Position numbers and translations under genes: made by a program. The notes beneath the pieces are model-generated. The model was not told where the DNA came from. It did not search any database and saw nothing but the letters and a program-made list of their open reading frames with translations. 64,000 nucleotides of DNA from Escarpia spicata (Eukaryota; Annelida; Polychaeta; Sabellida; Siboglinidae), in the NCBI GenBank assembly GCA_963995525.1, contig OZ023211.1, forward strand, positions 55,104,564 to 55,168,563. The letters are read 5' to 3'. The stretch's first letter is position 1; each line of letters opens with the position of its first letter. Positions 48,464 to 59,615 of this stretch are shown here, one piece after another.

Positions 48464-49275
48464 ACAAAAATACACAGTGTACTATTCACAAAATACAACC
48501 TGTTTTGAGGTGAAAACATTCCGTTTGAAACTGGAATTGTCTGCTCTTTCTGTGGAATGATAATGGATGACACGGGCCGTGTATGACAAGGTTTGGAGAC
48601 GGGAGACTGAGTGTTAGGAACAAGACGTCATGTGACGTCTCGGTAGATATACACACATGCACAGTGGCGCTCGCTGTCTGTCTCCAAGTTCAATATGAGA
48701 CCTTTCTCAATGTCGTAAGGGGCAAGTAGATCTTGTACTGAACTTGTAAGGAGAACGGGACGCAACGCATAAAACGAAGCTTGTTTTCATTGCCCTCATA
48801 TGCATTTGTGAATTGTAAGCGGCACAGACGTACGACTGATGTCTGCAGAGAAGGTAGAGATTCTAAAGTGCACTCAGGGCTGCAAGTTTAGGCTGGTAAG
48901 ATGAGAAATTGCAACCGTCAAGGTGTTTGCTGTAAAGATAACAGCCCTGCCGTGTTTAGATTGGCTGAACAGAAGTTCACTTTTTAGGATATTTGAATAA
49001 TTACTCACATGTTGCATCAGGGCTGTTGTCAGTTGGCAGATGTGTTTGCAGTAATGTGTCGCTTATGTTCTACAAATACAAATGTGTTAGTGGTATAAGA
49101 TAAACAAGCAGATAGACGCACACCCCCTAAGTTAGAATAAGTTAACTAACCACACAGCAACCGATGCTTTGACAGTGAATCATGTTAGTCACGTGAGTCA
49201 TTTCATAGACCTGCACGGTGACAATTGTCTTGTTAACTGTGGACGGAATGTGGTGAAAATTACACAAGTGTTTGA

Positions 49276-49380
49276 TGTACTGTACTGTACTGTACTGTAC
49301 TGTACTGTACTGTACTGTACTGTACTGTACTGTACTGTACTGTACTGTACTGTACTGTACTGTACTGTACTGTACTGTAC
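49276..49380 (+). repeat. (TGTAC)21 pentanucleotide tract
   Basis: Twenty-one perfect copies with no interruptions; every unit boundary contains the palindrome GTAC. Confidence 0.97.
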
Positions 49381-50410
49381 TAAATCAATGTGGTAAATTC
49401 AGTGCAATGTTTCAGACTGATCATGAATGAAAACCAAACATTTTTAGTAAAAGTTTGAACATTCTGGCTGTAATTAACAGGTGATAGTTAGCAGAATGAA
49501 TCACATTGGCGCTGCTTGATTTCATTGTGAGTTACCGCTTGGTACCTAATAGAAGAACAAAACGTCGAAAAGAACAAAATTATGACTTGAAAAAAATAAT
49601 GTTAATACAAAGATCTATGACAGAAGCAACGACTTATCAGAATACAAATGTAATTTGTAGGCCACGATTTGTGTAGATTGATAAATATACCCTGGTTCAT
49701 TGGTTACCCTCACTGTACGTCTATAAGGAATTGTACCTTGATCGTACGACAGTATTACAAAGCACCGCATACTCATGACGACAGCAAGAACAAGTTGAGC
49801 CTGCGAGCACCAAAAGAGTAGAGTTATTTTATTATGAATGTATTAATTCGCTAGTTAATGATCACCTGAACAGTATGACAGTGGTGTGAGAGGTAAAGGC
49901 TATGCAAAAGTCGTGTGTGAAGTTTGACTGCGACGTGTCTGGTATGGTTGACACAAATGTTTGTTACGGCGTCTCTTGTTCCATGTGTTGACTGCTTTAT
50001 TTTGTTCCAAAAATTGTCACCAGGTGGTACCACGATCTGATCGTTTTGCTCATCTACCGGTGGTTTTGTTGTGGCTCGAATGCTGGGATTTGAACTGTGC
50101 CCTTTCTGTGATTATAGCTATGAAATGTTGAAAGAAGTTTCTTGTTTAGACTCAAGAAAATTTTAAGTTATCTCGTGCCGGCAGAACTTCAGGCTGGCAC
50201 TGCACCATGTTTAATTCAATCCCACAGTTCTCAGGGAAGGAGCCAAGTGCTTTAATAGTGAAATTTAAAAAAGTGTATGAAAAATCGATACTCCCTAATA
50301 AAAAGGTAAATAATAATTTATATCTGAAATTTGGTAGTTCGAATTCCGGTATCTCGTCTGCGTGTTCCACTGCCAGAAGCGGTGGTGCGGGGTTGACGTT
50401 AAACAGCTAC

Positions 50411-50430
50411 TGCTGCTGCCACCTAGTGAT
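50411..50430 (-). promoter_or_regulatory. CTCF-like motif
   Basis: The - strand reads atcactaggtggcagcagca, matching CACTAGGTGGCAGCA. Confidence 0.4.
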
Positions 50431-51149
50431 TGCTGGTGAATGTACATAGTTCTGTGCTTTATTTTTAACACAAGTTGTTGTCATGGCGATCAGTTGGTGC
50501 GATGAACATTGCAAAAATCTTGACTGTGTTGTTTGGTACGAGACGTTTGCACTGTTGCGCGCTGTCAAGAATCGGTGACCGTTAATTCTCGAGTAGCGCA
50601 TAGCAGTGACGCAGAAAATACGTTTTCGTGAAAGATAATTTTCTATTTACAGTAGTGGTGTTTGTAAATAGCATCGATGAGGTATCCTGAAATGTACTGA
50701 CAGTTAATGGCGGCTTTGTATAAACTAGACACAATAACAATCTTAGGTCCTATTCCCAGTTTTGTTACCGAACGCGATGTCGGATATTAGTTTTGTTACA
50801 GCGTCATTGTTTCGGTTGTCGAGAGATGCAGTGGTGCATGGCAACCAAACACACGATTGGTCGATCAATTTTCTTTTTCATATTTTCTTAATGTTTTCAA
50901 GGAACGAAAAAATAGCGAAGACTTTTGTACTACATGTCCTATAACTGACTGGTTGTTTCAATGTTTAGCCGGGAGCGTGACCCGGGGGTGTTCTCAAAAA
51001 TATTTATGTGTTGGTGTCCAACCAGTGGTTTTTGAATCGACCCCATATAGATTTGTTCGTAAAGCTATTAAAGTTAGTAGACTTCATGGAAATTGCCTGA
51101 AATTTAAAGATTCTTTGCATGTTAGACTACTAATATGGGTAATTGGTCA

Positions 51150-51335
51150 AATTGTTGTTGTAGTGGCCACTTCAGATACAACAAAAGCATTTGATCATGT
51201 CAATCATTCCATAACGGTTTTTAAACAAGTAAAAGAACCAGGACTTCCTTAATAAGATGTTTTTTATCAAAGGTGTCGAAGCTTCCTTTTTATGTATATT
51301 TTGACAATATGAGCACAGTTTAGTTGATCAGTGTC
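51150..51335 (+). mobile_element. Short RT remnant (motif A region of a LINE)
   Basis: The + strand frame ends SDTTKAFDHVNHSITVFKQV followed by KEPGLP and a stop at 51250. TKAFDxVNH is the RT motif A of non-LTR retrotransposons, and KxxGLP is the usual following block. The downstream broken frame reads like RxxSFLFMYILTI. Only this scrap is recognisable; upstream residues in the same frame do not look like RT. Confidence 0.6.
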
Positions 51336-52215
51336 AAAGTAATATTGACAATCTAGACCAACTGTATGGATAGAAATGGACAAAAGTGGTCAAAATTATG
51401 CATGTTCGACCACATTGTCCTCTGGGTATTTTGAGCATAGCACTGATAATTTTGAGTGTTGATGCTGTACTTGAGTTTAGTTTTATGCATGGTCTGTAGA
51501 ACGTTTTATTCACTGTAAATACTACCGAATGTATATATTTTACAACGACCATGCACATTATGGGCTTATTCTAAAGTAATGTATTATTTATTAAGTTGAC
51601 GGCGTCTGCTACTACATGTAACCTGCGTAGAACGTACATGTAACCTGTGTAGAACATACAGCGGGTTGCAATAGTGTTCGCTATATTAGTTGTATCCTTC
51701 ACTGTTTTAAAGAGATTTTCTCTAGTGTACCGTAGACAGATTAGTAAAGTCATGCTCCTGGTTGGACACCTGAATAATGAATGCTCCCGGGTTTTGACTC
51801 TTCAGACATTGGAACATGACTATTGCATTGCATGTTCCTCGACTGTGCACGCTTACTGATGTGGTGATCGACCATGCTGTTGTTGGACACCGCAAATAAC
51901 GGTGCCCTTGTCTCTGTCAATGTCAAAAGGTCACCTTTATTCGATCTGTTTTGAATTCAGTAAGACTGATCGATATGGATTGATATGGATGAGATTATGA
52001 TTAAAGACAGTTTAATTATCAAATGTACTCTGCGTTGTGTGCGATTTTTTCCGAGTTTTTACTGCTAGGTTCTGTTGTGTTTGATGAATTATGAGGTAGC
52101 GTTACTGTGTTCTGATTCATCAAGCGCAACTGTCAACATGCAACACAACTATCTGTGACCGCTGGGACAGTGCTATTATTCTATCAATATGAACTTTTTT
52201 GTTCCCCAAAAAAGC

Positions 52216-52697
52216 TTAAGGTAGGTAGTATGGATTCCACCAAAAATCTTTAGTTTTCAACACAGATCAACCATATTTGGTATGCAGATACATACCAACA
52301 TAGTTAAGTTTTTTTCTCATGTTTCGCATAAATTATGCAAATTAGGTATCCAATATGGCCACCATAATAAGTATACGTGAAAACTGATTTTTTTTTCGAA
52401 AAAACATTTTGTGTAACTTTCACATAATTAACGCCTATAATTCAGAAACCATTAAATATATTATGATTTCTTTTAATTCATGCAGTAGATATACTCATTA
52501 GGCACTGTGGTGCAAAATGTTTTGCAGTTATACCCAGTATTTATTATACTAGAGCGCAGCAACTTTTACTGCCACTTTTTATTACTTTTTCAGCTAATAT
52601 ACTAACTGCATATTAAGGTAAGGATATGAAAGTACATAAATAGCAAAGAAAGTCCTTTTCCAAAAATCACTTTTTGAATCCATACTATCTACCTTAA
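52216..52697. mobile_element. TTAA-flanked MITE, ~0.48 kb
   Basis: Terminal inverted repeats TTAAGGTAGGTAGTATGGAT at 52216 and its complement ending CCATACTATCTACCTTAA at 52697 match over at least 22 nt with one mismatch. Both ends include TTAA, the target duplication of piggyBac-type elements, although the tips (GGTAGG) are not a classic piggyBac terminus. The interior is AT-rich with no coding capacity. Confidence 0.75.
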
Positions 52698-52780
52698 CAC
52701 ATGGATGCACGCTTTCTCTGTTGCTATTCCTAAAATATGGATTAAGATCCCATGATTCTGATATTACAGTTCCCGTTATT

Positions 52781-53280
52781 ACTAAATAAACTGGTGCACT
52801 ATTCAAATGCATGTTTTGGTATACAAACTTATACTTACACAAGCAGGAGCACTGCTGTAAAACCATGTACTGTGGTGAATTGTTTCAACGTAAATACACA
52901 TTTATTAGAATAATTGCACACCAATTTTAAGACAGATGATTTCATATTTGAAGGTACTGTGATTCAGACCAAACATTTCACACTCTCTAAGCAAGAACTG
53001 TTAAACTGCTATGGGCCAATTCCAGGTAACAGTTTAACAGTTCTTGCTTAGAGAATGTTAAATGTTTGGTCTGATTCACAGTACATTCAAATATGAAAAT
53101 ATTTGTAAGGTTGTATTGCATGTCTTAAAATTGGTGTGCAATTATTCCAATAAATGTGTATTTATAGTGAAACAATTCACCACAGTACATGGTTTTACAG
53201 CAGTGCTCCTGCTTGTTGTCGTTGCTTGTAAGTTTGTATACCTAAATATGCATTTGAATAGTGCACCAGTTTATTTAGTA
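52781..53280. repeat. Large foldback: two ~0.23-0.25-kb inverted arms with a 21-nt loop
   Basis: Left arm 52781-53008 is the reverse complement of right arm 53030-53280 (actaaataaactggtgcact ... aagaactgttaaactg), with a few substitutions and short insertions in the right arm. The loop is ctatgggccaattccaggta plus one base. No clear target duplication. Short frames on both strands here are mirror images of the same arm. Confidence 0.93.
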
Positions 53281-54423
53281 GGTTAACTACCCTCAGTTAA
53301 TCACCTACCCGATAACCAGACAGTTCAGTACACCTACACTTTAATAATATTAACCTATTTCTATTTTAAATCATGCTAGGTGATTTTACAAATACTAAGT
53401 GCTCCCAGATAATAACTAGAATCTGACCAGCCTGCGATGTAGAAACAACACAAACTGTGTTTTCACTTTATAGTTATTTTAATACAAACACAACAACGTT
53501 TCTGGTTTAACAATAACATTATATACAGGAGTGCCACTGTTGTACCCCACTCACATAGCAATACGTCGATGCAAACGTCTCGTTATATCACAGGTACCGT
53601 GGCAGTTACCTTGGATCTTCACATACATGCCAACCTGGAGCATTGCCCACCTGTAAGTGTGGTAACATAAACCCCCAGTACCCCCAGGCAAACACCTATG
53701 ATTACTTACTGGTTTGCCGCACATCACGAAATGTAGCTCACCATGCATGAAGGTCATTGGATCTCGCAAAGTTTGAGTTCCGCTGACTGTGCAAAATACC
53801 CACTACATCTGCTCTTCGCATGTGTTTTGGGCCAATGGTCTGCTATTCACAAGCAGTTTGGCGTTATTGAAATGTTGTTTTTTTAAATCACAAAACCACA
53901 AGGAATGGTCTCGTAAGGTCTCTCTTTGCAAAGTCCAAAACATTTTATACCCTCAATGATATACTGTATGTGGGACTTGCGATTTTTTTGATCCAAAATT
54001 GCTATTAGCATCAATTTGCATTATATGTTTCACTCGCTAGATGGCGACACTAACAAAATACTTCCCCTGCGATACGTGGTGACGACCAATCCCCCAAACG
54101 TATCTCTTAACAATTGCTAGAAATTTGTGAACTTAAACCATCCCTAAGGAATGTCTCCGGAAGACGTTTTTCGATTTTGGAAAATAAATCGCACAGACTT
54201 GCAGGAAACTAAGAATTGGCACGTGTTCGTGGACGCTGGCTCGCAGTCACAATGGAAGTTTGATCGCCCGCTCAGATAAACACTTCAGTGTGTCTTTCTC
54301 CACCCGAATGGCCCTAACGACGCAGTAGTTTGTGAAACTGGCGTCAGTCAAATCAACTGGGTGGAAGAGATTGATGGTTAGCCAGCCAGCGCACAGCATC
54401 AACGACAGTTCAACATTACACTA
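53281..54423. other. Spacer 3' of EAPP
   Basis: No gene. Probably contains the EAPP 3'UTR; one CTCF-like motif at 54032. Short frames lack support. Confidence 0.45.
54032..54050 (+). promoter_or_regulatory. CTCF-like motif
   Basis: actcgctagatggcgacac, matching CxCTAGATGGCGxCA. Confidence 0.35.
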
Positions 54424-54440
54424 TGCCACCTGGTGGTATC
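54424..54440 (-). promoter_or_regulatory. CTCF-like motif just 3' of the EAPP stop
   Basis: The - strand reads gataccaccaggtggca, matching CCACCAGGTGGCA. Confidence 0.4.
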
Positions 54441-54448
54441 GCACTGAA

Positions 54449-54710
54449 TCAGGTGTAACTGGATAGGACGTTGAAGAAGTGGAACACTTCGTCTTCGTCT
54501 AACACGCCGACTTCAGTGGTACATATGCCGCAACGCACGGTATAGTATGCAGCATCTGACGTTCCCTGCTCGGTGGCGCCCTCCGACTGCTTCCGAGACC
54601 GCCCGCGTCGGCTTTTGTCGGCCTGTTTCGGGTAGCGCAGAATCTCACTGCGATCGATGTTACAGTTCATGACGAACATGGCACGGTACTGATTCTTGTA
54701 AAGGGAATGC
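54449..54710 (-). CDS. EAPP: EAPP terminal exon
   Basis: The acceptor is tctttcattgcag|G, completing the Arg codon begun upstream. It reads HSLYKNQYRAMFVMNCNI, DRSEILRYP, a basic Ser/Arg/Lys stretch, then YYTVRCGICTTEVGVLDE, DEVFHFFNVLSSYT and TGA. Human EAPP ends ...CTECSTEVAVYDKDEVFHFFNVLASHS, and QYRAMFVMNC is near identical. The CxxC in RCGIC pairs with those of the previous exon. No clear AATAAA for the - strand was noticed just downstream. A CTCF-like motif overlaps the stop region. Confidence 0.95.
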
Positions 54711-55487
54711 CTGCAATGAAAGAGCACAGACCACTATATTACAGCATGTCCACCGTGATATATGTGACTTGTCTTTTTGTGTTGTAAGTTTTTGCAAAAT
54801 TGTGAAGTTGAGTGTTGTACTTTTTTGGATTCTACTGTGCTTTAAACATGCATAAATTGTTGAAAAGGCTTCAGTAGTTTTTGATTTATTCCTAAAACTG
54901 ATGCAAACTTTTAAAAAGCAACATTTTGAGTGACGAGGCAATTATCTATTACTTGTTAGTATATCTGTTCATAATATTATATTTTCGGGTTGTTTGTTCA
55001 GGAAAATAAAACAAACATTGAAAGATGAGATTACAGGGTGTGCACTTCTGCCAAAAACAGAAAATTTATGGAACGCGCCCCGAACGGCTATTTTTGGCTC
55101 ATGTCCAGAATAGCCCCTAGCGACTAAATACCCACGTCGCAGGGCACATATATAGTGTAGTCATGAAAATGTGTCAATCAATTTATCTCAGTTGGCATTG
55201 GACAAATTGTTGGGCGATTGTTTGATGTCTCCGTCTACGTCCAGTACAAACCCTAAAACTGGCAAGAACCCATAACGTCTAGGAAGAAAACATTAACTTG
55301 TGTACATACACACATAGGCTTCCTTGATTATAATTACATATACCCGGTACATATGTATGTGGAAATAAACATTAGTACTAACTGATTATCCAACAAATAT
55401 TTACACATAACTACTGTAATACTACCAGTTTCTTGCAGTCATTTTAAATAACTCCAAACGTGGCTAATTTATATATCCTCAGAACTA

Positions 55488-55506
55488 CTGCTGCCATCTA
55501 GCGGAT
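55488..55506 (-). promoter_or_regulatory. CTCF-like motif
   Basis: The - strand reads ccgctagatggcagcagta, matching CCxCTAGATGGCAGCA. It lies 33 nt from the motif at 55539, in opposite orientation. Confidence 0.4.
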
Positions 55507-55538
55507 AAGACTACATAATTCTGAAAGCCCAGATAACT

Positions 55539-55556
55539 ACACCAGGGGGCGATTCT
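55539..55556 (+). promoter_or_regulatory. CTCF-like motif (strongest)
   Basis: acaccagggggcgattct contains the CACCAGGGGGCG core of the bilaterian CTCF motif. Part of a cluster with 50411, 54032, 54424 and 55488. Confidence 0.45.
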
Positions 55557-56212
55557 GGCAGTTTTGTAAGTAATAATCTCCAGTGTCTATTGTTTTCAAG
55601 TAATTTCTTTCACAGCAAACTGCATGGGGGGCGGGGTGGGGGTGGGGCGCTGGGAAATAACTGGGGCACTCTCTAAAGAGATACTTCAGGAAGTTCAGAG
55701 TAACAATTTCAACTCAGTTCTTTACTCTTAAGGCCTTTAAAACATCTGAAAAACTTGAATTATCATGAAAATTATATACAATTTGGAATGAAGTCTGAAA
55801 GATGTCTGAAAAAGGTCTTGAAGTTTTGCTGTTGTTGAAGCATTGATCTAATAAAGCCGAAAACAAACTCCCTGGTAACACATAAGAAATGGTAGCCGAA
55901 CTGTGGAAGAAGGTAAAGGGAGGGTTTCGTTTTGTTTTTATTGTGATATCATGTTACACAGTAACAACTATATGTGACCCATCTTAACGAAACGAGTCGC
56001 ATGTCGGAAATTTTTAATATTGAGTTATTAGTAGCGTTGGAAAGAGCAGAATCTCTGCTTTAACATGGTGTATAATGTAAGAAGATATCATAATTCTAAC
56101 TGAAGTTATGGTTTAGCAAACACATGTGGGGTAGAAACCTTCAAACCCAGAAAACGGCCGTCAAAGTGGATGCAAAATATTTGTTATGTTTCATGAAATG
56201 TACCTTAGTTAC

Positions 56213-56357
56213 CGCAGACAGATCTAGCTAAAATGTTGTGTTCGTCAGGCTCGCTTCCATCCGTTAAGTCTTCCAAAAAATACTCCTCGATCAAACTGTC
56301 AACCAGTGCGCGATCACTTCCATCCGAATTTAACACCTTCACCACGTTAAACGCCAT
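56213..56357 (-). CDS. Candidate first coding exon of an unknown protein (host gene or mobile element)
   Basis: On the - strand an ATG at 56357 in a fair context (gaagaATGGCG) opens 48 codons: MAFNVVKVLNSDGSDRAL, VDSLIEEYFLEDLTDGSE, PDEHNILARSVC, then G|GTAACTAAG, a good donor. Without splicing the frame stops two codons later. Composition is acidic and protein-like, unlike the surrounding AT-rich DNA. A CCAAT box (ATTGG on this strand) lies about 100 nt upstream. It lies in the last EAPP intron, same strand, with no matching downstream exon recognised. About 200 nt beyond it lies a sequence found inverted at 57453 and 59647, so the exon may belong to a repeated element. The protein family is not recognised. 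Confidence 0.4.
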
Positions 56358-56604
56358 TCTTCATGTCTTCTTAATCGTTATCTGGGTCAGCAGTGACGCG
56401 GTGAAATACATTGTGCGCATGCGTGTGTCTACAGATTATGTAAATGACCCATCACTGAACCAATGAGAACAGTTGCCTGGGTCATGCAGTTGGTGTTGCT
56501 ACCACGTGATCCAAATTGTTTACACAGCTGGCGTAAACAGGAGGCGTCTTCCAAGCTTTCTGGAGGTCACAGAATGTAGTTATTAGCATATTTATGCCCA
56601 TATA

Positions 56605-57330
56605 TAGGAAGATGACATATGTCATATTGCTGTGAGATCTGGGGAAATACTTATCAATCTAGACTCAGAAAACTATTTTTGTTACAGAAAAAAGCTATAC
56701 GAATTATTTATAATCTTAATTATCATGATCATACATCTGTATTTTTCCATCTCTCAAACATGCTTAAATTTCATGATTTAGTTAAATACAAGACTATAAT
56801 CATACTTTATAAAGCAAACAACCATTCTTTAAATGGTCGTGTTCAAGCATTATTTGAACCAACCGCAGCTATACACATACATGATACAAGACAAAGCAAA
56901 CTGTTCTATGTTAAAAAGACAAACACCACCCTCCGACTGCTGTCAATCACCGTCAAGGGTATAAAAATGTGGAACAATTTACCAAATAAATTGACTCAGC
57001 TTCCAAGTTTAACACAATTTAAAAAAGCAACCAAGTTGTCATTACTTTCTACATATTTGTGAATTGTTAATTGAAGGTGACGTTTTGTTAAACCCATGTA
57101 ATAGTAACACAAGCATTATAGTAAACAGTCTATAAAATTATATGAGTTGTGAATAATATTTTGTGATTTATTTATAATTCCTGTTGTATTTATTCAGTTT
57201 TCATAGTTCGAGTAGGGCATAGCAACACATAAGTCTATGACTTCAGCTATGTCCTTTCAGCAGCAGCAGCAGCAGCAGCAAACCATACTGTGCATGTATT
57301 ATGTTGTTGTTGTTGTTGAATAAACGTTCA
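56605..57330 (+). mobile_element. Jockey-like non-LTR retrotransposon, 3' fragment
   Basis: An intact 147-codon tail of a reverse transcriptase ORF spans 56619-57062: SYCCEIWGNTYQSRLRKLFL, LQKKAIRIIYNLNYHDHT, LKFHDLVKYKTIIILYKAN, then KMWNNLPNKL near the end. This CxIWGN...LQKKAIRII signature is the thumb/C-terminal region of Jockey/CR1-type RTs. The 3'UTR carries (CAG)n at 57258-57280 and (TTG)n at 57303-57318, then AATAAA at 57319, fitting a microsatellite-like 3' end of a LINE. It is 5'-truncated and in the last EAPP intron, opposite to that gene. The intact reading suggests fairly recent insertion. Confidence 0.82.
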
Positions 57331-57452
57331 TTCAATGACGCGTCAAGCTTTGTGGTGATATCCCATATGTTAGGAGCGTCCCAAAATTAGCAATTGCGAA
57401 CGCGCGCAATTACTGGCATTTTCAGCATTATTTTACAGATAAAAATCAGATT

Positions 57453-57656
57453 TGCCGACATCCGACTCATTTCGTTAAGATGAGTCACATATGTATTAAA
57501 AACACTGACTATTAAAATGTGTTTTAATAAAACTTTTGTTGTTTAAATTTAAGTATTTCTGGTGGAAACAGTATGCTTACATGACAGTGTGCCACGTTCG
57601 ACCTCAGGTCCAAAGCCATGATGACAGCGTATTGACATTAGAGGCTCTGCCCCTGT
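57453..57656 (+). repeat. ~204-bp duplicated block, copy 1
   Basis: Nearly identical (about one or two differences) to 59647-59850, from tgccgacatccgactcattt to ggctctgcccctgt. The first ~45 nt also occur inverted and diverged at 55970-56013. Copy 1 follows the Jockey-like LINE tail. Both copies lie in EAPP introns. Confidence 0.93.
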
Positions 57657-58131
57657 TGGGACACGAACTTCCTCAGAATTTTCTGAGCTCACTATTCAGG
57701 GATCTGGGTGATAGTGGTGCGAATTTTGTAGAAACTGAACTGTTGAATTCAAAATTTGTTTCTGTTCTGTTAAACATATTTGGGTTGTCAGTAACCGCCG
57801 ATTATTAGAATGCATAAGTTTATACAGTATATAGCATGAATTTACATTACAAAACAATACGGTTTTCTGTCTGTAAACCACAATGTCCATTATTTTGTGG
57901 GCTGAAATATTGTATGTGATCTAGTCGGCCCATTGTGGCGGTTCGTAGATTTAGATTTTTGGTAAATTCCTCCATGGGATTGGGATCTTGCAGTCACAAT
58001 TTTAAAATGGCACTTACATCCGTCAGTTTTGCATGCATGGGGCTGACATTTTGTATGCGATCTAGCAGGCCCACTGGGGTGGTTCGAAGTTTTAGATTTT
58101 TTCTAAATTCATCTACTTGCATGGAGGCCAT

Positions 58132-58400
58132 TCACGTCAATCACAGCCACTATTGGCGAGTTTAGTTCTTTTTCAATAACAAACCGGTGACTTATGAGCC
58201 ATTTACTTAATTAATAGTGATCCATCTGATTTGTTTCACTACCAGTTGTGCCAATGGCCCTCTAGACTTGGAATTATTTATTTTAATCTAGTGTTCAGCT
58301 GGCCCCCTGTAAATGACCATCTTGTAATTACCCACTTGGCCAGTCATCTGCCAGTCATGAAGACAGGCAGATGAGTCTCTTGCTAAGCCTCTGGATATTG
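58132..58400 (+). repeat. Interspersed repeat, copy 2 of 3
   Basis: Matches 32781-33035 in order and orientation: tcacgtcaatcacagccact, tgtttcactaccagttgtgc, gagtctcttgctaagcctct. It has an extra ~30 nt in the second half. In an EAPP intron next to the exon at 58514. Confidence 0.8.
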
Positions 58401-58513
58401 GGGGGTCACATACATGTGACTGCCTTTTCCCCCTGGGCAATGGCGGGTAACTTGGCTAGTTTACAATAAAAATGAAAGGGAACAAATATTCTTCTTCCCT
58501 TTAAGAAAGTTAC

Positions 58514-58721
58514 CTCTGACAGTCGAGACACAGGAGTGACATGCAGGCTGGACAGTTGAGGACAGCGTCACTGTGGGGGAGTGGACGCGGCGTGGTCACT
58601 GCGGTCAGTGGCTGGTACTTGCGGCGCTGTCGGTCCACCCAACGCTGGTTCTGCTCATCTATACTCGGGTCATACAGCAGGTCGTCATTACTGAGTGACC
58701 CGCTCTGACCATCTGTGACAC
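58514..58721 (-). CDS. EAPP: EAPP exon: central region with Cys pairs
   Basis: The acceptor is aacgtgtttcag|GTG and the donor CAGAG|GTAACT on the - strand; 208 nt. It encodes NDDLLYDPSIDEQNQRWVD, RQRRKYQPL, then PHSDAVLNCPACMSLLCLDCQR. Human EAPP has NDELLYDPEKDN..WVDAKRR and SDAVLNCPACMTTLCLDCQR at the same point. The CxxC...CxxC spacing suggests a small zinc-binding knuckle completed in the next exon. No open frame over 60 codons spans it, so ORF scanning alone misses it. Confidence 0.94.
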
Positions 58722-59308
58722 CTGAAACACGTTTTCGAGTCTACGCGTAATGTTGCATTCTGAGTGAAAGTACCATTTTTGTACCAGGAACGTAGTCTAA
58801 CAGCATGCGTATAATTTCTAACTGTAAATCTGCTATGTTGACTGTTGGACAGTGAGCATTGTTGAACATCAAAGGGCATAGCCCGACTCAGCCCGACTTT
58901 GCCATACTGCCAAACATGCTTGTTTTGAAACTGGATGTTTTGTTTGCTATTTCAACATGCACCTGTGGTTGTGCCTTCAAATTGCGTCCATTGTTACGGG
59001 CTTTGTAAACATAAGGCAGGCAGTATATATTCAACATAGTTAGTATAGTCTTAAAGACATGATATTAATAAATATATAACAAACCAGAAACACACGACAT
59101 CCTTTTAAACTGTCTTTAAGAAAGTAAACAACATGAAGAATATTTAGTTATTTGATCAAAACTTTGTTGTTTTGGTATTTGGTATGTTATTTGATAATTT
59201 ATGCTTTCCAAATTACCAGTTTCCATGTCCGACCAGCAAAATAGTAAACGTATGATTTGTCTTTTGTGCTGTTTTGTTTTATATATATGTGTGTATATAT
59301 ATATATAT

Positions 59309-59615
59309 GTGGAGCGCAGTAGCGGACTCTCGACTGAGAGAACGCGGGTTCGAATCCTGTGCGGCGGTGTCGAACCTTCGGCAAGTTCGTTTACTCTACA
59401 ATGCTTCAGTTCACTCAGCTGTATGAATGAGTACCTGGCTATGAACAGTGGTGGATATTTGTGAACGAATAGTCTTCGCGCATTAATTGCAGCATGGCTG
59501 AATGCTTCCCAGAGAAGTTGAGGTGGTGTCGATTGAACAGGTCTGTCAGGGAGTAAAGTGTAAAGTGCTTTGAGCAGTCCTGAGGACTGGATACAGCGCT
59601 ATATAAGAACTTACC
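59309..59615 (+). mobile_element. tRNA-derived SINE, best preserved full-length copy
   Basis: The head runs from ggagcgcagtagcggactct to gcgggttcgaatcctgtgcg with a clean pol III B-box (GGTTCGAATCC at 59347-59357). The central block is cagttcactcagctgtatga with gagtacctggctatg, and the tail gagcagtcctgaggactgga ends in gcgctatataagaacttacc. It is followed by an AT microsatellite forming a perfect palindrome with the last bases (ttaccta...taggtaa). It lies in an EAPP intron, opposite strand, and can serve as family reference within this window. Confidence 0.9.

Larger units (their letters stand above)
48196..50410. other. Downstream of SPRED
   Basis: Apart from the AATAAA at 48458 and the (TGTAC)21 tract, nothing is recognised. 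Confidence 0.45.

Noticed and set aside
50152..50449. Overlapping ORFs on both strands (72 and 80 codons)
   Set aside because: Mutually antisense, no family resemblance, no splice evidence; not enough to call a gene.
59309..59372. tRNA gene
   Set aside because: B-box present but no cloverleaf; the sequence is repeated with a constant 3' body, so it is a SINE head.
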